Source: Microvirga solisilvae (GTDB lineage Bacteria; Pseudomonadota; Alphaproteobacteria; Rhizobiales; Beijerinckiaceae). Taken from it: DNA of 64,000 bases. The stretch spans positions 248,001 to 312,000 of the forward strand of contig NZ_JAKUCN010000002.1 of the NCBI RefSeq assembly GCF_022808595.1, in the 5' to 3' direction. Both the position numbers and the translations under genes were made by a program. The notes below the pieces were generated by a model that was not told where the DNA came from, did not search any database, and worked only from the letters and a program-made list of their open reading frames with translations. Below are positions 37,860 through 48,812 of this stretch, in pieces; the stretch's first letter is position 1, and the number at the start of each line of letters is the position of its first letter.

Positions 37860-39686
37860 TTAAGCGCTCAGCGCTTCCTTCTGCTTCTCGGCGCGCTTGC
37901 GATCGTTCGGGTCGAGGATCGCCTTGCGGATGCGGATCGACTTCGGCGTCACTTCCACGAGCTCGTCGTCCTCGATCCAGGCGAGCGAGCGCTCGAGGGT
38001 CATGCGGATCGGCGGCGTGAGGCGCACCGCTTCGTCCTTCGAGGTCGTGCGGATGTTGGTGAGCTTCTTGCCCTTCAGCACGTTCACTTCGAGATCGTTC
38101 TCGCGGTTATGCTCGCCGATGATCATACCCTGATAGACCTTCCAGCCGGGCTCGATCATCATCGGGCCGCGATCTTCGAGGTTCCACAGCGCGTAAGCGA
38201 CAGCCTCGCCTGCGTCGTTCGAGATCAGCACGCCGTTGCGGCGACCGGCGATCTCGCCCTTGTAGGGCTCATAGGCGTGGAACAGGCGGTTCATGATCGC
38301 CGTGCCGCGCGTGTCGGTCAGAAGCTCGCTCTGGTAGCCGATGAGGCCACGGGTCGGAGCGTAGAACACGAGGCGCTGGCGGTTGCCGCCCGACGGCTTC
38401 ATCTCGACCATCTCGGCGCGGCGCTCGGACATCTTCTGGACGACGACGCCGGAATGCTCCTCGTCCACGTCGATCACCACTTCCTCGATGGGCTCGAGGA
38501 GGTTGCCGGCCTCGTCCTTCTCGAAGACGACGCGCGGACGCGACACGGCGAGTTCGAAGCCCTCGCGGCGCATGGTCTCGATCAGGATCGCGAGCTGCAA
38601 TTCGCCACGGCCGGACACGAAGAACGAATCCTTGTCGGAGGCTTCCTCGATCTTCAGCGTCACGTTGCCTTCCGCTTCCTTGAACAGGCGGTCGCGGATC
38701 ATGCGGCTCGTCACCTTGTCGCCTTCGGTGCCCGCGAGCGGGCTGTCGTTGACGATGAAGGACATGGTCACGGTCGGCGGATCGATGGGCTGGGCCTGGA
38801 TCGGAATGTCGTTCTCGGGCGCGCAGAAGGTATCGGCCACCGAGCCCTTCACGAGGCCTGCGATGGAGACGATGTCGCCGGCCTCACCCACGTCGATGGG
38901 CTGGCGCTCAAGGCCACGGAAAGCGAGGATCTTGGACACGCGGCCGGTCTCGACCACGTTGCCCTCACGGTCGAGAACCTTGATCGACTGGTTTGGCTTC
39001 ACCGAGCCCGAGGCGATGCGGCCCGTGACGATGCGGCCCAGGAAGGGGTTGGACTCGAGGAGCGTGCCGAGCATGCGGAACGGGCCTTCCTCGGTCTTGG
39101 CCGGGGGCACGTGCTCGAGCACGAGATCGAACAGGGGCGCAAGACCCTGGTCCTGCGGACCTTCCGGGGACTTCGCCATCCAGCCGTTACGGCCCGAACC
39201 GTAGAGGATCGGGAAGTCGAGCTGCTCGTCGGTGGCGTCGAGCGCCGCGAAGAGGTCGAACACCTCGTTGATCACTTCCTGATGGCGGCCATCGGGACGG
39301 TCGATTTTGTTGATGGCCACGATGGGGCGCAGGCCGATCTTGAGGGCCTTGGACACCACGAACTTGGTCTGGGGCATCGGGCCCTCGGCGGCGTCCACGA
39401 GAACGATGGCACCGTCCACCATGCTCAGGATACGCTCCACCTCGCCGCCGAAATCGGCGTGGCCGGGGGTGTCCACGATGTTGATGCGGGTGTCCTTCCA
39501 GACGACCGAGGTCGCCTTGGCCAGGATGGTGATGCCGCGTTCCTTTTCCAGGTCGTTGGAATCCATGGCGCGCTCTTCCACGCGCTGGTTCTCGCGGAAG
39601 GCACCGGATTGCTGGAGCAGCTTGTCGACGAGGGTGGTCTTGCCATGGTCGACGTGCGCGATGATGGCGATATTGCGTAGTTTCAT
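37860..39686 (-). CDS. typA: Translational GTPase TypA/BipA
   Basis: 608 residues, the usual length. G-domain motifs are intact: [19 protein letters not shown] near residue 10, the switch with [23 protein letters not shown], and NKIDRPDGR near 128. The rest matches the EF-G-like domains III-V plus the BipA-specific C-terminal domain ([24 protein letters not shown]). TypA associates with ribosomes and supports 50S assembly and stress or cold growth. It is monocistronic with its own terminator. Confidence 0.97.
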   Translation of the reverse strand: MKLRNIAIIAHVDHGKTTLVDKLLQQSGAFRENQRVEERAMDSNDLEKERGITILAKATSVVWKDTRINIVDTPGHADFGGEVERILSMVDGAIVLVDAAEGPMPQTKFVVSKALKIGLRPIVAINKIDRPDGRHQEVINEVFDLFAALDATDEQLDFPILYGSGRNGWMAKSPEGPQDQGLAPLFDLVLEHVPPAKTEEGPFRMLGTLLESNPFLGRIVTGRIASGSVKPNQSIKVLDREGNVVETGRVSKILAFRGLERQPIDVGEAGDIVSIAGLVKGSVADTFCAPENDIPIQAQPIDPPTVTMSFIVNDSPLAGTEGDKVTSRMIRDRLFKEAEGNVTLKIEEASDKDSFFVSGRGELQLAILIETMRREGFELAVSRPRVVFEKDEAGNLLEPIEEVVIDVDEEHSGVVVQKMSERRAEMVEMKPSGGNRQRLVFYAPTRGLIGYQSELLTDTRGTAIMNRLFHAYEPYKGEIAGRRNGVLISNDAGEAVAYALWNLEDRGPMMIEPGWKVYQGMIIGEHNRENDLEVNVLKGKKLTNIRTTSKDEAVRLTPPIRMTLERSLAWIEDDELVEVTPKSIRIRKAILDPNDRKRAEKQKEALSA

Positions 39687-39826
39687 TGGGGTCTTTCAAA
39701 GCAAAGCAGCCCGGCACGCGGCAAGCGTGGCCGCGCCCCTGGCTCGTACCGGGCGGAAATCTGATGCGCTGCAATATAATGATTACTCTGCGGCGGCAAT
39801 AGGGCGGGGCAACTCTTCTGCCCGGC

Positions 39827-41779
39827 TTAGCGCACGAGATGCTCCATTGGGACGGTCATCTGCATGACCAGCCCCTCGCGGAGCCATTGATATTCTATGG
39901 TCCCGTAGAACTGGTTCTTGATGCTGCGCTCCACCAGCCGGCTGCCGAACCCACGCCGTGTGGGAGGTTCGGCGATGGTGGGGCCGCCCTTCTCTTCCCA
40001 TCGGAGATCCAGATTGTCGTTACGGATGGCCCAGCTGATCCGGACCTGGCCGGAGCTGTTCGAAAGGGCTCCGTACTTCATGGCATTGGCAGCGGATTCG
40101 TAGAATACCAGGGCGAGGCTCGTGACGGCGCTCTCGCCGATCGGCACGGTTGGGCCTTCGAGAAAGATGGGGGATGCCTCTAGCCTTTCGAGATAAGGTC
40201 TGAGCACGGCCTGGAGCAGGTCACTCAAGGTCGTGCCCCTCAGCTCCTGGTTGTTGCCTTGCTCGGTGTCCTCGCCACGGTCCGGAAGGATTAGGTCGTT
40301 GGCGCGGGCCATGGCGCTGATCTGCCCTTCGAGCGTGCGGGCGAGTTCCTGCGGATCCTTCGCCGAACGGGCGCTCATAGCCACGAGGCTGCCGGTGACG
40401 GAGAACAGGTTTTTGACCCGGTGGTTGAGCTCGTGCAGGAGCAGGCTCTGGAACTGCTCCGCCGCCTTACGATGCGTGATGTCGATCACCGAACCCACAT
40501 AGCCGAGAAAGGCGCCGTCCTCGCTGAAGCGGGGCGCCGCGGCATCGATGGACCAGCGATAGGTGCCGTCATGCCGGCGCAGGCGGTATTCGAGCTGGAA
40601 AGCCTCCCGCTTGGCATTGGCCTTGAGAAACACGTCTCCAGACCATTCGCGATCCTCCGGATGGACGGCATCGAGCCAACCGAAGCCTAAGGCCTTCTCC
40701 GGAACCTGACCCGTGAACTCGTACCAGGAGCGAGACAGATAGGTGCAGGTGCCGTCAGGCTCCGTCACCCAGATCATCACCGGTGCATTATCGGCGAGGT
40801 TGCGGAAGCGCGCCTCGCTTTCGCGGATCGCCAGATCGGCCTGCTTAGCTTTTGTGATATCGACGGCCGCGCCTGGAAACCGCAGCGGCTTGCCTGTCTC
40901 ATCATAAAGGCACTGTCCCTGCGCTTCGACCCAGCGGATCGTACCGTCCTTGTGCAGGAGGCGGTATTGCTGGGTGTATTTCTCGCCCGTCGCGATGGCG
41001 TGGTCGATGGCTTTCTCGATCCGGCCGACGTCCTCGGGATGAATGCCGGCAAGATAATCGGCGAGGTGCGCGCCTGCTTCCGCCTTATCCGGATCAACCG
41101 AGAACATCACCGCGAACCGTGCGTCCGAGTAGAACGTGTCCGTGGGGATATGCCAGTCCCAGGTTCCGATCATGCCGGAGGCGGACAGCGCGTGGGACAG
41201 GCGCTCCTGCGTCCGGACCAAGGCGCGCTGAGCCAAAACCTGCTGCGTGGTTTCCGTGCAGGCGCAGAACATACCGGCCACCTGGCCGGATTCGTCCCGC
41301 ACGGGCGTATAGCTGAAGGCGAAATGGGTTTCTTCCGGGTAGCCGTTGCGATGCATCACGTAGGTGATGTCGTCCATCTGAATGGGCTCGCCCGCATAGG
41401 CCCTGTCGAGAATGGGTCCGATCGTATCCAGAATATCGTACCAGACATCCGCGAAGGATTTGCCGAGTGCTGCCGGATGACGCTGTCCGCACATCGGGGC
41501 ATAGCCGTTGTTGTAGAGCATGACGCGCTCAGGGCCCCATGCAACGAACATGGGCTGCTGCGAGCCGAGCATGAGCGCGACCAGGGTGCGCAGCGGCTGC
41601 GGCCATGTTTCCGGACAGCCCAGGGGCGAGGTCGACCAATCATAGGCGCGCATGCGCTCGCCCATCTCGCCGCCGCCTTGGAGGAAGCTCATCGGCTCTG
41701 ATGTCGGAGGGGCGCTCGGCGAAGATAGGGACGGCAAGACAGCGACCTCCATCAGGCGCGAGGCTTCCGCATCCTCCAT
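39827..41779 (-). CDS. PAS-domain sensor histidine kinase of the HWE type
   Basis: 650 residues at most; the true start is uncertain (in-frame ATGs at 41752 and 41692, none with a strong ribosome site). Three PAS/PAC units are visible: one near residues 60-190 ([13 protein letters not shown]), one near 200-315 ([15 protein letters not shown]), and one near 325-440 ([21 protein letters not shown]). The kinase core has the HWE hallmarks: His in [15 protein letters not shown] near 451, [13 protein letters not shown] and RWEEKGGP, and it lacks a classic DxGxG. No transmembrane helix, so it is a cytoplasmic light, redox or energy sensor. No response regulator adjoins. Confidence 0.93.
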   Translation of the reverse strand: MEDAEASRLMEVAVLPSLSSPSAPPTSEPMSFLQGGGEMGERMRAYDWSTSPLGCPETWPQPLRTLVALMLGSQQPMFVAWGPERVMLYNNGYAPMCGQRHPAALGKSFADVWYDILDTIGPILDRAYAGEPIQMDDITYVMHRNGYPEETHFAFSYTPVRDESGQVAGMFCACTETTQQVLAQRALVRTQERLSHALSASGMIGTWDWHIPTDTFYSDARFAVMFSVDPDKAEAGAHLADYLAGIHPEDVGRIEKAIDHAIATGEKYTQQYRLLHKDGTIRWVEAQGQCLYDETGKPLRFPGAAVDITKAKQADLAIRESEARFRNLADNAPVMIWVTEPDGTCTYLSRSWYEFTGQVPEKALGFGWLDAVHPEDREWSGDVFLKANAKREAFQLEYRLRRHDGTYRWSIDAAAPRFSEDGAFLGYVGSVIDITHRKAAEQFQSLLLHELNHRVKNLFSVTGSLVAMSARSAKDPQELARTLEGQISAMARANDLILPDRGEDTEQGNNQELRGTTLSDLLQAVLRPYLERLEASPIFLEGPTVPIGESAVTSLALVFYESAANAMKYGALSNSSGQVRISWAIRNDNLDLRWEEKGGPTIAEPPTRRGFGSRLVERSIKNQFYGTIEYQWLREGLVMQMTVPMEHLVR

Positions 41780-41934
41780 GGACGGTGCGGAACCACTTAG
41801 CAGGCTTGGCCGCGGAGGTCATGCAAGCCGCTCCCAAAGAGAGGCGCAGGCTCGGTGCTCAACGGTAGGACGAACAATGGATATAGGGCATATCTGTTTT
41901 CGTTTCACCCGGCTTGTCGAGCCCGCGCCGCGCA

Positions 41935-42174
41935 TCACCCAAGCTCGAATGTCGTTATGCCGTAGGTTCGCGAGAGAGGCAGATCGGGACGCGGGCCGCG
42001 ATACATGCGGGCTGTCTCGAAGACCGGCGACAGGCCGTAGCGCGTGGCGAGGCTGACAGCAGCCTTGTTCGGTTCAGGAACGTCCAGAAAGACCGGGACG
42101 CCTTTGGTCTTCGCGGCGAGTGCGCGAAACAGGAGATCGGCTACGTTGCCTTCATCGGCGAAGAGCGGCCCGAT
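41935..42174 (-). pseudogene. Remnant of a GNAT-type acetyltransferase (C-terminal fragment)
   Basis: The minus-strand frame reads about 79 residues resembling the C-terminal domain of a two-domain GNAT acetyltransferase (VPVFLDVPEPNKAAVSLATR, then YGLSPVFETARMYRG and LPLSRTYGITTFELG) to a TGA at 41935. Immediately upstream is an in-frame TAG (42175-42177), and only 23 bases separate it from the MOSC gene stop, so the N-terminal domain is gone. No start codon or ribosome site remains. The intervening 41780-41934 shows nothing I can support. Confidence 0.7.
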
Positions 42175-42200
42175 CTAGAAGCCATTCCTCCAAGTTGCGG

Positions 42201-42743
42201 TCAAACCGGCGCAAGCCGGCGATGCGGCTCAGTGGGCAGCGTGACGGTGATCGCATCGCCCACGCGAATCTCTCCGCCTGCGAGAACGATTCCCATCACG
42301 CCGGATTTACGGACGAGCTCACCTTCGCTGTCACGGCCGAGCACGGCCTTCATGAGGCCTTTCTGAAAGCGGTCGATCTGGACGCAAGGGTTGCGCAGGC
42401 CCGTCACTTCCACCACGGCGGATGTGCCGATGTGAAGCTGCGTGCCGACAGGAAGTGACAGCAGATCGATGCCGTGCGTGGTGATGTTCTCGCCCATCTC
42501 GCCGGCTGTGACGGTGAAGCCTTTCGCTTCGAGTTCATCGAAGAGTTCGGCATGGATGAGATGAACCTGGCGCAGGTTCGGTTGCGTGGGATCAGCCTTC
42601 ACGCGGGAGCGGTGCTTCACCGTTTCTCCCGCATGCGCATCGCCCTCGATGCCGAGCCCGGCAAGAAGCCGGATGCTTTCCCTATTCGTTTTCGAAAAGG
42701 AATGCGTCGCGCTGCGGCTGACGGCGATGACGGATGCGTTCAT
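42201..42743 (-). CDS. MOSC-domain protein
   Basis: 180 residues, essentially a stand-alone MOSC domain, the beta-barrel fold found in molybdenum-cofactor sulfurases. It includes LAGLGIEGDAHAG near residue 27, VHLIHAELFDELEAKG, GEMGENITTHGIDL near 81 and the conserved Cys in LRNPCVQIDRFQKG near 118. It may handle sulfur transfer or Moco-dependent detoxification. The 3' end abuts the GNAT remnant, suggesting a past deletion there. Confidence 0.9.
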   Translation of the reverse strand: MNASVIAVSRSATHSFSKTNRESIRLLAGLGIEGDAHAGETVKHRSRVKADPTQPNLRQVHLIHAELFDELEAKGFTVTAGEMGENITTHGIDLLSLPVGTQLHIGTSAVVEVTGLRNPCVQIDRFQKGLMKAVLGRDSEGELVRKSGVMGIVLAGGEIRVGDAITVTLPTEPHRRLAPV

Positions 42744-42784
42744 ATTTGCTTTCTATCGAATGGTTTGCCGGAGTTCGACTGCAT

Positions 42785-44161
42785 TCAGGCCGGATTTCTC
42801 ATTTTCCATTCCGCGAAATCCTCCTCGAATTCCTTTGCGTCGATGGAATATCCCTCATTGTAATATTTGGTGCCGCAGCGTCCGAACGGCCCCTCGATCA
42901 CCTCGAACTTTGCCGGATCAGCGCCGCGAACAACCGTACCATAGGCATAGACGCGATCTTTGTCGCGGGCATAGCAGATGCCCAACTGCTCGAAAGTGGC
43001 GGCATCCATCTTCTTCACTTCGTTGAACCGATAGATGTGCGCCTTGTCCCGCGCCCATACGCCGGCCTTATCCGCCCCTGTGCTATCACGGTAGCCTTCC
43101 AGCACGTGGAAGGTTTCGGGGTCGGCTTTGTTCAGCTTGCGGCCGCAGCAGAAGATGGTGCTGTTGTCTCGTGCGTAAATTTTGCTGAGCACGACGAAGC
43201 TCGCCGGATCGGCCTTGATGGGAACATCCGACGTGCGTGTCATGTCGTTGCCTCGCTCACGCCAACACGGCTGACCATCAATGATCACATGTCCCCATGC
43301 GATCTCAGGTGCGACTTCAGGACGAGGGTCGGGCTCCTCCGCATGCGGTTTGTTCCACCAGCGCTCGGGATCGGGATCATGCTGGCGAAGCGCGGTGCGA
43401 TCCGCTTCGCGGCGCGGATCGGTGAGGAACCTCTCACGATCTTTGGCCGAACTCCGCGATGTTCTCCAGTAGAGGCCTGTTGAGTCTGCTGCTACGTAAT
43501 TGTCGTTCAACACGACGAAGGTTGCTGGATCAGAATCGAACAACTCTGTTGTTTCGAAATAGACCGCGCGCTTGTCGCAGCTGTAGGACACGGGCGTCTC
43601 CGGGCCGAGGACAGGAGCGGGGCGCCACGTTGCGGGGTCCGCGCCTTTGATCGGCTGGCCCATGTAATAGATATGATTGGCATCCCTCGCGATGTAGCGT
43701 GAACCGCTGACGATCTCGAAGGTGAGAACATCCGCGCCTTGAAGCAGCGTGCCGTTGAAGGCAACGCGCTTGGCGTCGCAAGCATAAGCGCCATCGAGAA
43801 GGCGCGTCGTCTTCGGATCGAAGCGCGCGACCTTCACCAGCTCAAGCGTTTTCGAGCGCAGATTGAAGCGCCGCGCCCAGACGGAATTTCTGTCGACAGC
43901 ATAGCGGGGGCGCAGCCAAGGATCATCGTTTTCCGAATAGCCGATCCACCTGAAACTCGCCGGATCGGCGTCCGCGACCGGCTCGTCATACATGTAGATC
44001 GCTTCTTTATCGCGCCCGAGATTCTTGTCGATGGCCTCGAACGCATCGAGATCGCGGAGGGTGAGGGGCCAGAGCTTGTCGCCCGTTCCACGAAGAACAA
44101 TTCCCTCCGCCGTGCGGAAATAATGGCTGGGCTCTCCGTCGACGGTAAGGATGGGCTGCAT
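42785..44161 (-). CDS. DKNYY-repeat family protein
   Basis: 458 residues made of repeating ~25-35-residue units with a D-K-x-x-V-Y-x-x-G-x-x-[VL]-x-x-A-D-P pattern. Examples are RDANHIYYMGQPIKGADPATW near 167, RDNSTIFCCGRKLNKADPETF near 338 and RDKDRVYAYGTVVRGADPAKF near 407. No signal peptide, so likely cytoplasmic. The family, often annotated DKNYY, is taxonomically wide, frequently next to toxin or secretion loci, and of unknown function. It lies 41 bases from the MOSC gene. Confidence 0.82.
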   Translation of the reverse strand: MQPILTVDGEPSHYFRTAEGIVLRGTGDKLWPLTLRDLDAFEAIDKNLGRDKEAIYMYDEPVADADPASFRWIGYSENDDPWLRPRYAVDRNSVWARRFNLRSKTLELVKVARFDPKTTRLLDGAYACDAKRVAFNGTLLQGADVLTFEIVSGSRYIARDANHIYYMGQPIKGADPATWRPAPVLGPETPVSYSCDKRAVYFETTELFDSDPATFVVLNDNYVAADSTGLYWRTSRSSAKDRERFLTDPRREADRTALRQHDPDPERWWNKPHAEEPDPRPEVAPEIAWGHVIIDGQPCWRERGNDMTRTSDVPIKADPASFVVLSKIYARDNSTIFCCGRKLNKADPETFHVLEGYRDSTGADKAGVWARDKAHIYRFNEVKKMDAATFEQLGICYARDKDRVYAYGTVVRGADPAKFEVIEGPFGRCGTKYYNEGYSIDAKEFEEDFAEWKMRNPA

Positions 44162-44230
44162 AGGTTTCTCTTTGCTGGACGCAACAGGTGCCTACGGTAG
44201 CGTGTGGCTTGGCTCTCATGCAACACTATC

Positions 44231-44328
44231 CTCATCCTGAGGAGCAGACGCAGTCTGCGTCTCGAAGGAGGCTCCAGCGTTCTCTGAAACATCCTTCGAG
44301 ACGCCGCTACGCGGCTCCTCAGGATGAG
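44231..44328. repeat. Palindromic intergenic repeat, family 2 copy A
   Basis: 98 bases with ends ctcatcctgaggag and its complement ctcctcaggatgag, and internal gtctcgaagga paired with tccttcgagac. The same plan recurs at 56983-57083. Confidence 0.82.
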
Positions 44329-44364
44329 GGCAGAGGGTTGTTTTGAGTCGTGTCCTCAAAACAA

Positions 44365-44391
44365 GAATGGCCGGGACGAGCCCGGCCATTC
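44365..44391 (-). terminator. argG terminator
   Basis: A gaatggccggg/cccggccattc stem with a five-base loop is followed on the minus strand by a T-rich tract. It lies 23 bases past the argG stop. Confidence 0.85.
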
Positions 44392-44413
44392 CGCAATCGC
44401 GATTATTCGAGAC

Positions 44414-45646
<1,233 letters not shown>

Positions 45647-45816
45647 GGTCGAAGTTCCAATGAGAAAGGTGCTCGCGACTTAGCCGGGAAGGCTTTTCAG
45701 CGCAACGGCAAAAACTTAAGCGCGATATGCTTTGGCGGCATTGCTGCTCGTCCAAAGGGATGCCTGTCCAAGCGGCACGGGGTACCTTAGCTCTTCAACG
45801 GAGTGTACAGAGAGAA

Positions 45817-46452
45817 ATGTCCATGCTCCGCCGTCCGATCTTCGAGTTCTGGTACGAATTCGCGTCCACCTATTCCTACCTCGCCGCCATGCGCATCGAG
45901 CAGCTGGCGGAGGAGGCAGGCGTGGAGGTTGTGTGGCGGCCGTTCCTGCTCGGGCCCATCTTCCAGGCGCAGGGCTTGGAAAACTCACCCTTCAACGTCT
46001 ATCCCGACAAGGGCCGCTACATGTGGCGCGACATGGAGCGGGAGGCGGTGCGTATCGGGCTGCCGTTCTACCGGCCCAAGAGCTTTCCCCAGAACAGCCT
46101 GCTGGCCGCCCGCATCGCCGCCCTCGGCACGGAGACCGGCTGGACGCCGATTTTCACCAAGGCCGTCTACATGGCCGAATTCGGGGAGGGGCGGGATATC
46201 TCCGACCGGGAGGTGCTTGTCGGCATCCTCGACGGCCTCGGGCTCGATCCGGAAGACATCATCGCCGAGGCTCAATCCGACGCCAACAAGACCCGTCTGC
46301 GCCGCTTGAGCGAGGAGGCGCAATCCCGCGGCATCTTCGGCGCGCCCACCTTCTTCGCCGAGGACGGCGAGATGTTCTGGGGCAACGACCGCCTGGAGCA
46401 GGCCCTCGACTGGGCCGTCACCCAGGCGAAGCGCTCGGAGATTCCCCTTTAA
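45817..46452 (+). CDS. DsbA-fold 2-hydroxychromene-2-carboxylate isomerase / GST-kappa-like protein
   Basis: 211 residues from the ATG at 45817 (a second ATG two codons later is possible). The fold signature is EFWYEFASTYSYLAAMRIEQLA near the start, where the Ser of SxYSY replaces the DsbA CxxC and binds glutathione in HCCA isomerases. It ends with the cis-Pro loop GIFGAPTFFAEDGEMFWGNDRLE. Proposed role: glutathione-linked isomerisation in aromatic breakdown or general detoxification. No naphthalene-type genes adjoin. Confidence 0.88.
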   Translation: MSMLRRPIFEFWYEFASTYSYLAAMRIEQLAEEAGVEVVWRPFLLGPIFQAQGLENSPFNVYPDKGRYMWRDMEREAVRIGLPFYRPKSFPQNSLLAARIAALGTETGWTPIFTKAVYMAEFGEGRDISDREVLVGILDGLGLDPEDIIAEAQSDANKTRLRRLSEEAQSRGIFGAPTFFAEDGEMFWGNDRLEQALDWAVTQAKRSEIPL

Positions 46453-46655
46453 GGGGCTTCGTTGATCCGCTCCACATCGGCCTTCGACAGGCCGAGATCG
46501 GCGAGAGCCGCGTCGTCCAGGCGATAGAGCGCCCGGCGGCTTGCCCGGTCGTCGAACAGGGCCTCGACCTTCATCAGAAGCTGCAGCCAGGGGATCGTCT
46601 TCGGGGTCCGGTGCGTCGCCGGCAAAAGATTTTCTACGGAAAGGGTGGCGGCCAT
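46449..46655 (-). CDS. DUF1127 (YjiS-like) small protein
   Basis: 68 residues from the ATG with a very strong ggaggag ribosome site; the longer frame uses a TTG inside that site. The C-terminal ~40 residues match DUF1127, with RRALYRLDDAALADLGLSKADVERI. DUF1127 proteins are common in alphaproteobacteria and some bind RNA or affect phosphate and carbon metabolism. It is divergent from the LysR gene and overlaps the upstream isomerase stop by four bases in convergent orientation. Confidence 0.88.
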   Translation of the reverse strand: MAATLSVENLLPATHRTPKTIPWLQLLMKVEALFDDRASRRALYRLDDAALADLGLSKADVERINEAP

Positions 46656-46738
46656 GGAAATCTCCTCCAAAGCGTGATTTGCTAGGGGGAGAAATGCTCC
46701 TCTCCGGGGCCGTTTTCAAACGAGAAGTCCTTGCGCTT

Positions 46739-46759
46739 TGCCCAAGCAGAACTTGGGCA
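46739..46759. promoter_or_regulatory. Inverted repeat, candidate LysR operator
   Basis: A perfect 8-bp repeat TGCCCAAG/CTTGGGCA with a five-base spacer begins 38 bases upstream of the LysR start, in the LysR-DUF1127 divergent spacer. It fits a LysR-type T-N11-A site that could control both genes. Confidence 0.5.
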
Positions 46760-46776
46760 TTAACCTTTGAGAAACC

Positions 46777-47703
46777 ATGTCCCGCCGCCGCCTTCCGCCG
46801 CTCAACGCCTTGCGCGCCTTCGAGGCCGCCGCCCGCCACCTGAGCTTCGAAAAGGCGGGCGACGAGATCGCCGTGACCGCGAGCGCCGTGGGTCAGCAGG
46901 TGAAGCAGCTCGAGGCCTGGCTCGGAAAACCGCTTTTCACGCGCCTGCCCAGCAAGGGCGTTGTCCTCACGGCCTTGGGCGCTCGCTATGCGGCCTCGCT
47001 CACCGAGGCCCTCGACATCCTGCACGAGGCCACCGGCCGGGCCCTCAAGCCCGAAACGTCCCGGTCGATTACGGTGAGCACGATCCCGAGCTTCGCCACC
47101 GCCTGGCTGATCCCGCGCCTCGGCTCCTTGAGGGAACGCCATCCGGAGCTGGAAATCCGGGTGTCCATCTCCATGGAGCGCACCGATTTCGCCCATGACG
47201 ACGTGGATATCGTGATCCGTCTCGGCAAAGGGCATTATCCGGGCCTGCGCACGGATCTCCTGGTGGAGGAGATGTTCTTTCCGGTCTGCAGCGCGAGCCT
47301 CGTGAACGATGCGAAACATCCTCTGCGCGAGCCGGCGGATCTCCTGCATCAGACCTTGCTGCATGAAAGCGCCGAGCTGCCCGATTACGTGACCTGGGAG
47401 CGCTGGCTCGCCGCCATCGGCGTCAAAGGGGTGGATACCAGCCACGGTCCGCGCTTCTCGCACACCTTCCTGGCCCTTCAGGCGGCCGCGTCCGGCCAGG
47501 GCGTAGCGCTCGCCACCAACGTGCTGATCGGCGATTATCTGCAGGCCGGGCGGCTCGTGCGGCCTTTCCCGCAGGAGGTGAGGGGCAGCAATCAGTATTA
47601 CGTCGTCTGCCCCGAGACGACGGCCGACCGGCCCGACCTCGCGGCCTTCCGCACCTGGCTTCTCGACGAGGCGGCGGAGCAGAACCGGGTGCAGGCGAGA
47701 TAG
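46777..47703 (+). CDS. LysR-family regulator (GcvA-like)
   Basis: 308 residues. The N-terminal winged helix starts PPLNALRAFEAAARHLSFEKAGDEIAVTASAVGQQVKQLE, a GcvA-type pattern; the C-terminal periplasmic-binding-like effector domain carries ISMERTDFAHDDVDIVIRLG and QGVALATNVLIGDYL. The ligand is unknown. It is likely to regulate the divergent DUF1127 gene, given the shared palindrome, and possibly itself. A 16-base gap separates it from the next same-strand gene. Confidence 0.9.
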   Translation: MSRRRLPPLNALRAFEAAARHLSFEKAGDEIAVTASAVGQQVKQLEAWLGKPLFTRLPSKGVVLTALGARYAASLTEALDILHEATGRALKPETSRSITVSTIPSFATAWLIPRLGSLRERHPELEIRVSISMERTDFAHDDVDIVIRLGKGHYPGLRTDLLVEEMFFPVCSASLVNDAKHPLREPADLLHQTLLHESAELPDYVTWERWLAAIGVKGVDTSHGPRFSHTFLALQAAASGQGVALATNVLIGDYLQAGRLVRPFPQEVRGSNQYYVVCPETTADRPDLAAFRTWLLDEAAEQNRVQAR

Positions 47704-47719
47704 GGGGAAAGTCTTGAGA

Positions 47720-48217
47720 ATGAACTGGATTTATTCGCTCGCAGCGGCATTCGGGTTAATGATGATCACCTCCGCTCAGGCCCAAAGAACCCCCGAGGCA
47801 ACCCATTGCCGATCCGACGAGGTCACCGTTTTCACATGCCCCGTGGGTAAGAAAACCGTGTCGCTCTGCGCCTCGCCCGACCGCTCGTTTTCCTCCGGCT
47901 CTCTGCAGTACAGATTCGGAAGAATAGGGGCGGTCGAGTTGAGCTATCCCGAGAAGCCCTTGCCACCACGGGAAGCCTTTACCGGCGGCCTTTTCGGAGG
48001 GCACAGCTACGTCCGCTTCACAAATGCCGGAGCAACCTACACGGTTTATCGGTACAGCTGGGTCGGCTCCCAAGCAGACGGTCTTGCCGTCAGCAGAGGG
48101 GGCAAGAAGCTTTTCGACGTGGAATGCCCGAACTTTGCCGATGTCGACACCAAATGGTGGGTTGCCATCGACAAGGACGCCCTGCCCAACGATCCGGACG
48201 AAACCACCATTCCCTGA
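47720..48217 (+). CDS. Hypothetical exported protein
   Basis: 165 residues from the ATG at 47720; an in-frame TTG at 47714 lies closer to the ggggga site. The N-terminus MNWIYSLAAAFGLMMITSAQAQ is a clean Sec signal peptide with cleavage near AQA. The mature ~143 residues have four cysteines (THCRSDEV, TCPVG, LCASP, VECPN) suited to disulfides in the periplasm, and no known domain. Base composition is lower in GC than the neighbouring LysR gene. A repeat unit starts five bases after the stop. Confidence 0.65.
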   Translation: MNWIYSLAAAFGLMMITSAQAQRTPEATHCRSDEVTVFTCPVGKKTVSLCASPDRSFSSGSLQYRFGRIGAVELSYPEKPLPPREAFTGGLFGGHSYVRFTNAGATYTVYRYSWVGSQADGLAVSRGGKKLFDVECPNFADVDTKWWVAIDKDALPNDPDETTIP

Positions 48218-48221
48218 GCAA

Positions 48222-48257
48222 ATCCTTGAAAGCCTTTTTGATCGCAGGCCGTTTCGA
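48222..48257 (+). repeat. Direct repeat downstream of the exported orphan gene (copy 1)
   Basis: atccttgaaagcctt followed by ttgatcgcaggccgttt. It resembles 48813-48847, the first 15 bases being identical. It contains a gcct...aggc pairing. Confidence 0.6.
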
Positions 48258-48310
48258 CGGGGCGACCGATAGTAACGATGCGATGGATGACATTGAAGGA
48301 GCGCTCGATC

Positions 48311-48799
48311 ATGGAACGAATTGAGGTGTCCGATCTGTTGACGAAGGTCGCATGGGCTTCTCTGCCCCAGCCGGGCAGTAACGCTCCCGATGAGGCTCCA
48401 AAGGCGCTCCTGGCTGTTGCCAATGCCGCCGATAAACAGAGCGCAGAGCGCGCATATCACAAGCTGCTCTATGCAGCGGGGAATAATCACGATGGAAGCT
48501 ATTATCCTATCGTGCTTTTCATGCTTCCCGTTCTAGAGAGGATCATACGAGACCAAGCCAATTGGCCTGCCTTTGCGGCTCTCAATGCCCTGATTGATCT
48601 CTATTGCAGCTTTAGCCCACACTCCGGATACGAGGCTTTCGTCGATTCAAGCGGAGCAGTCAAAGAAGTTGAGCCTGCCTTGAGAAGCGCAGTTCTCCGG
48701 CTCAGACCACTTCTCGAAGAGATTGTCGCCGATACCGAGACAGGGGTTGAAAGGCGCGCCGCCGCTCAGGAATTGCTTGAAACCATTTCCGGCCCATGA
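48311..48799 (+). CDS. Orphan hypothetical protein, all-helical
   Basis: 162 residues from the ATG with gaaggag upstream; earlier in-frame starts at 48278 and 48287 lack a site. The protein is predicted mostly helical (PKALLAVANAADKQSAERAYHKLLYA and ERIIRDQANWPAFAALNALIDLY), and may be a short HEAT-like repeat fold of the kind seen in immunity proteins, but I recognise no family. The gene is lower in GC than the flanking core genes. A repeat related to the one upstream (48222-48257) begins 14 bases after its stop. Confidence 0.6.
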   Translation: MERIEVSDLLTKVAWASLPQPGSNAPDEAPKALLAVANAADKQSAERAYHKLLYAAGNNHDGSYYPIVLFMLPVLERIIRDQANWPAFAALNALIDLYCSFSPHSGYEAFVDSSGAVKEVEPALRSAVLRLRPLLEEIVADTETGVERRAAAQELLETISGP

Positions 48800-48812
48800 C
48801 CGAAATCCCAAT

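Noticed and set aside
37839..39680. Long plus-strand open frame of 613 codons opposite typA
   Set aside because: It is the antisense shadow of a confidently identified GTPase gene, with low-complexity His/Leu/Val-rich translation and no family match.
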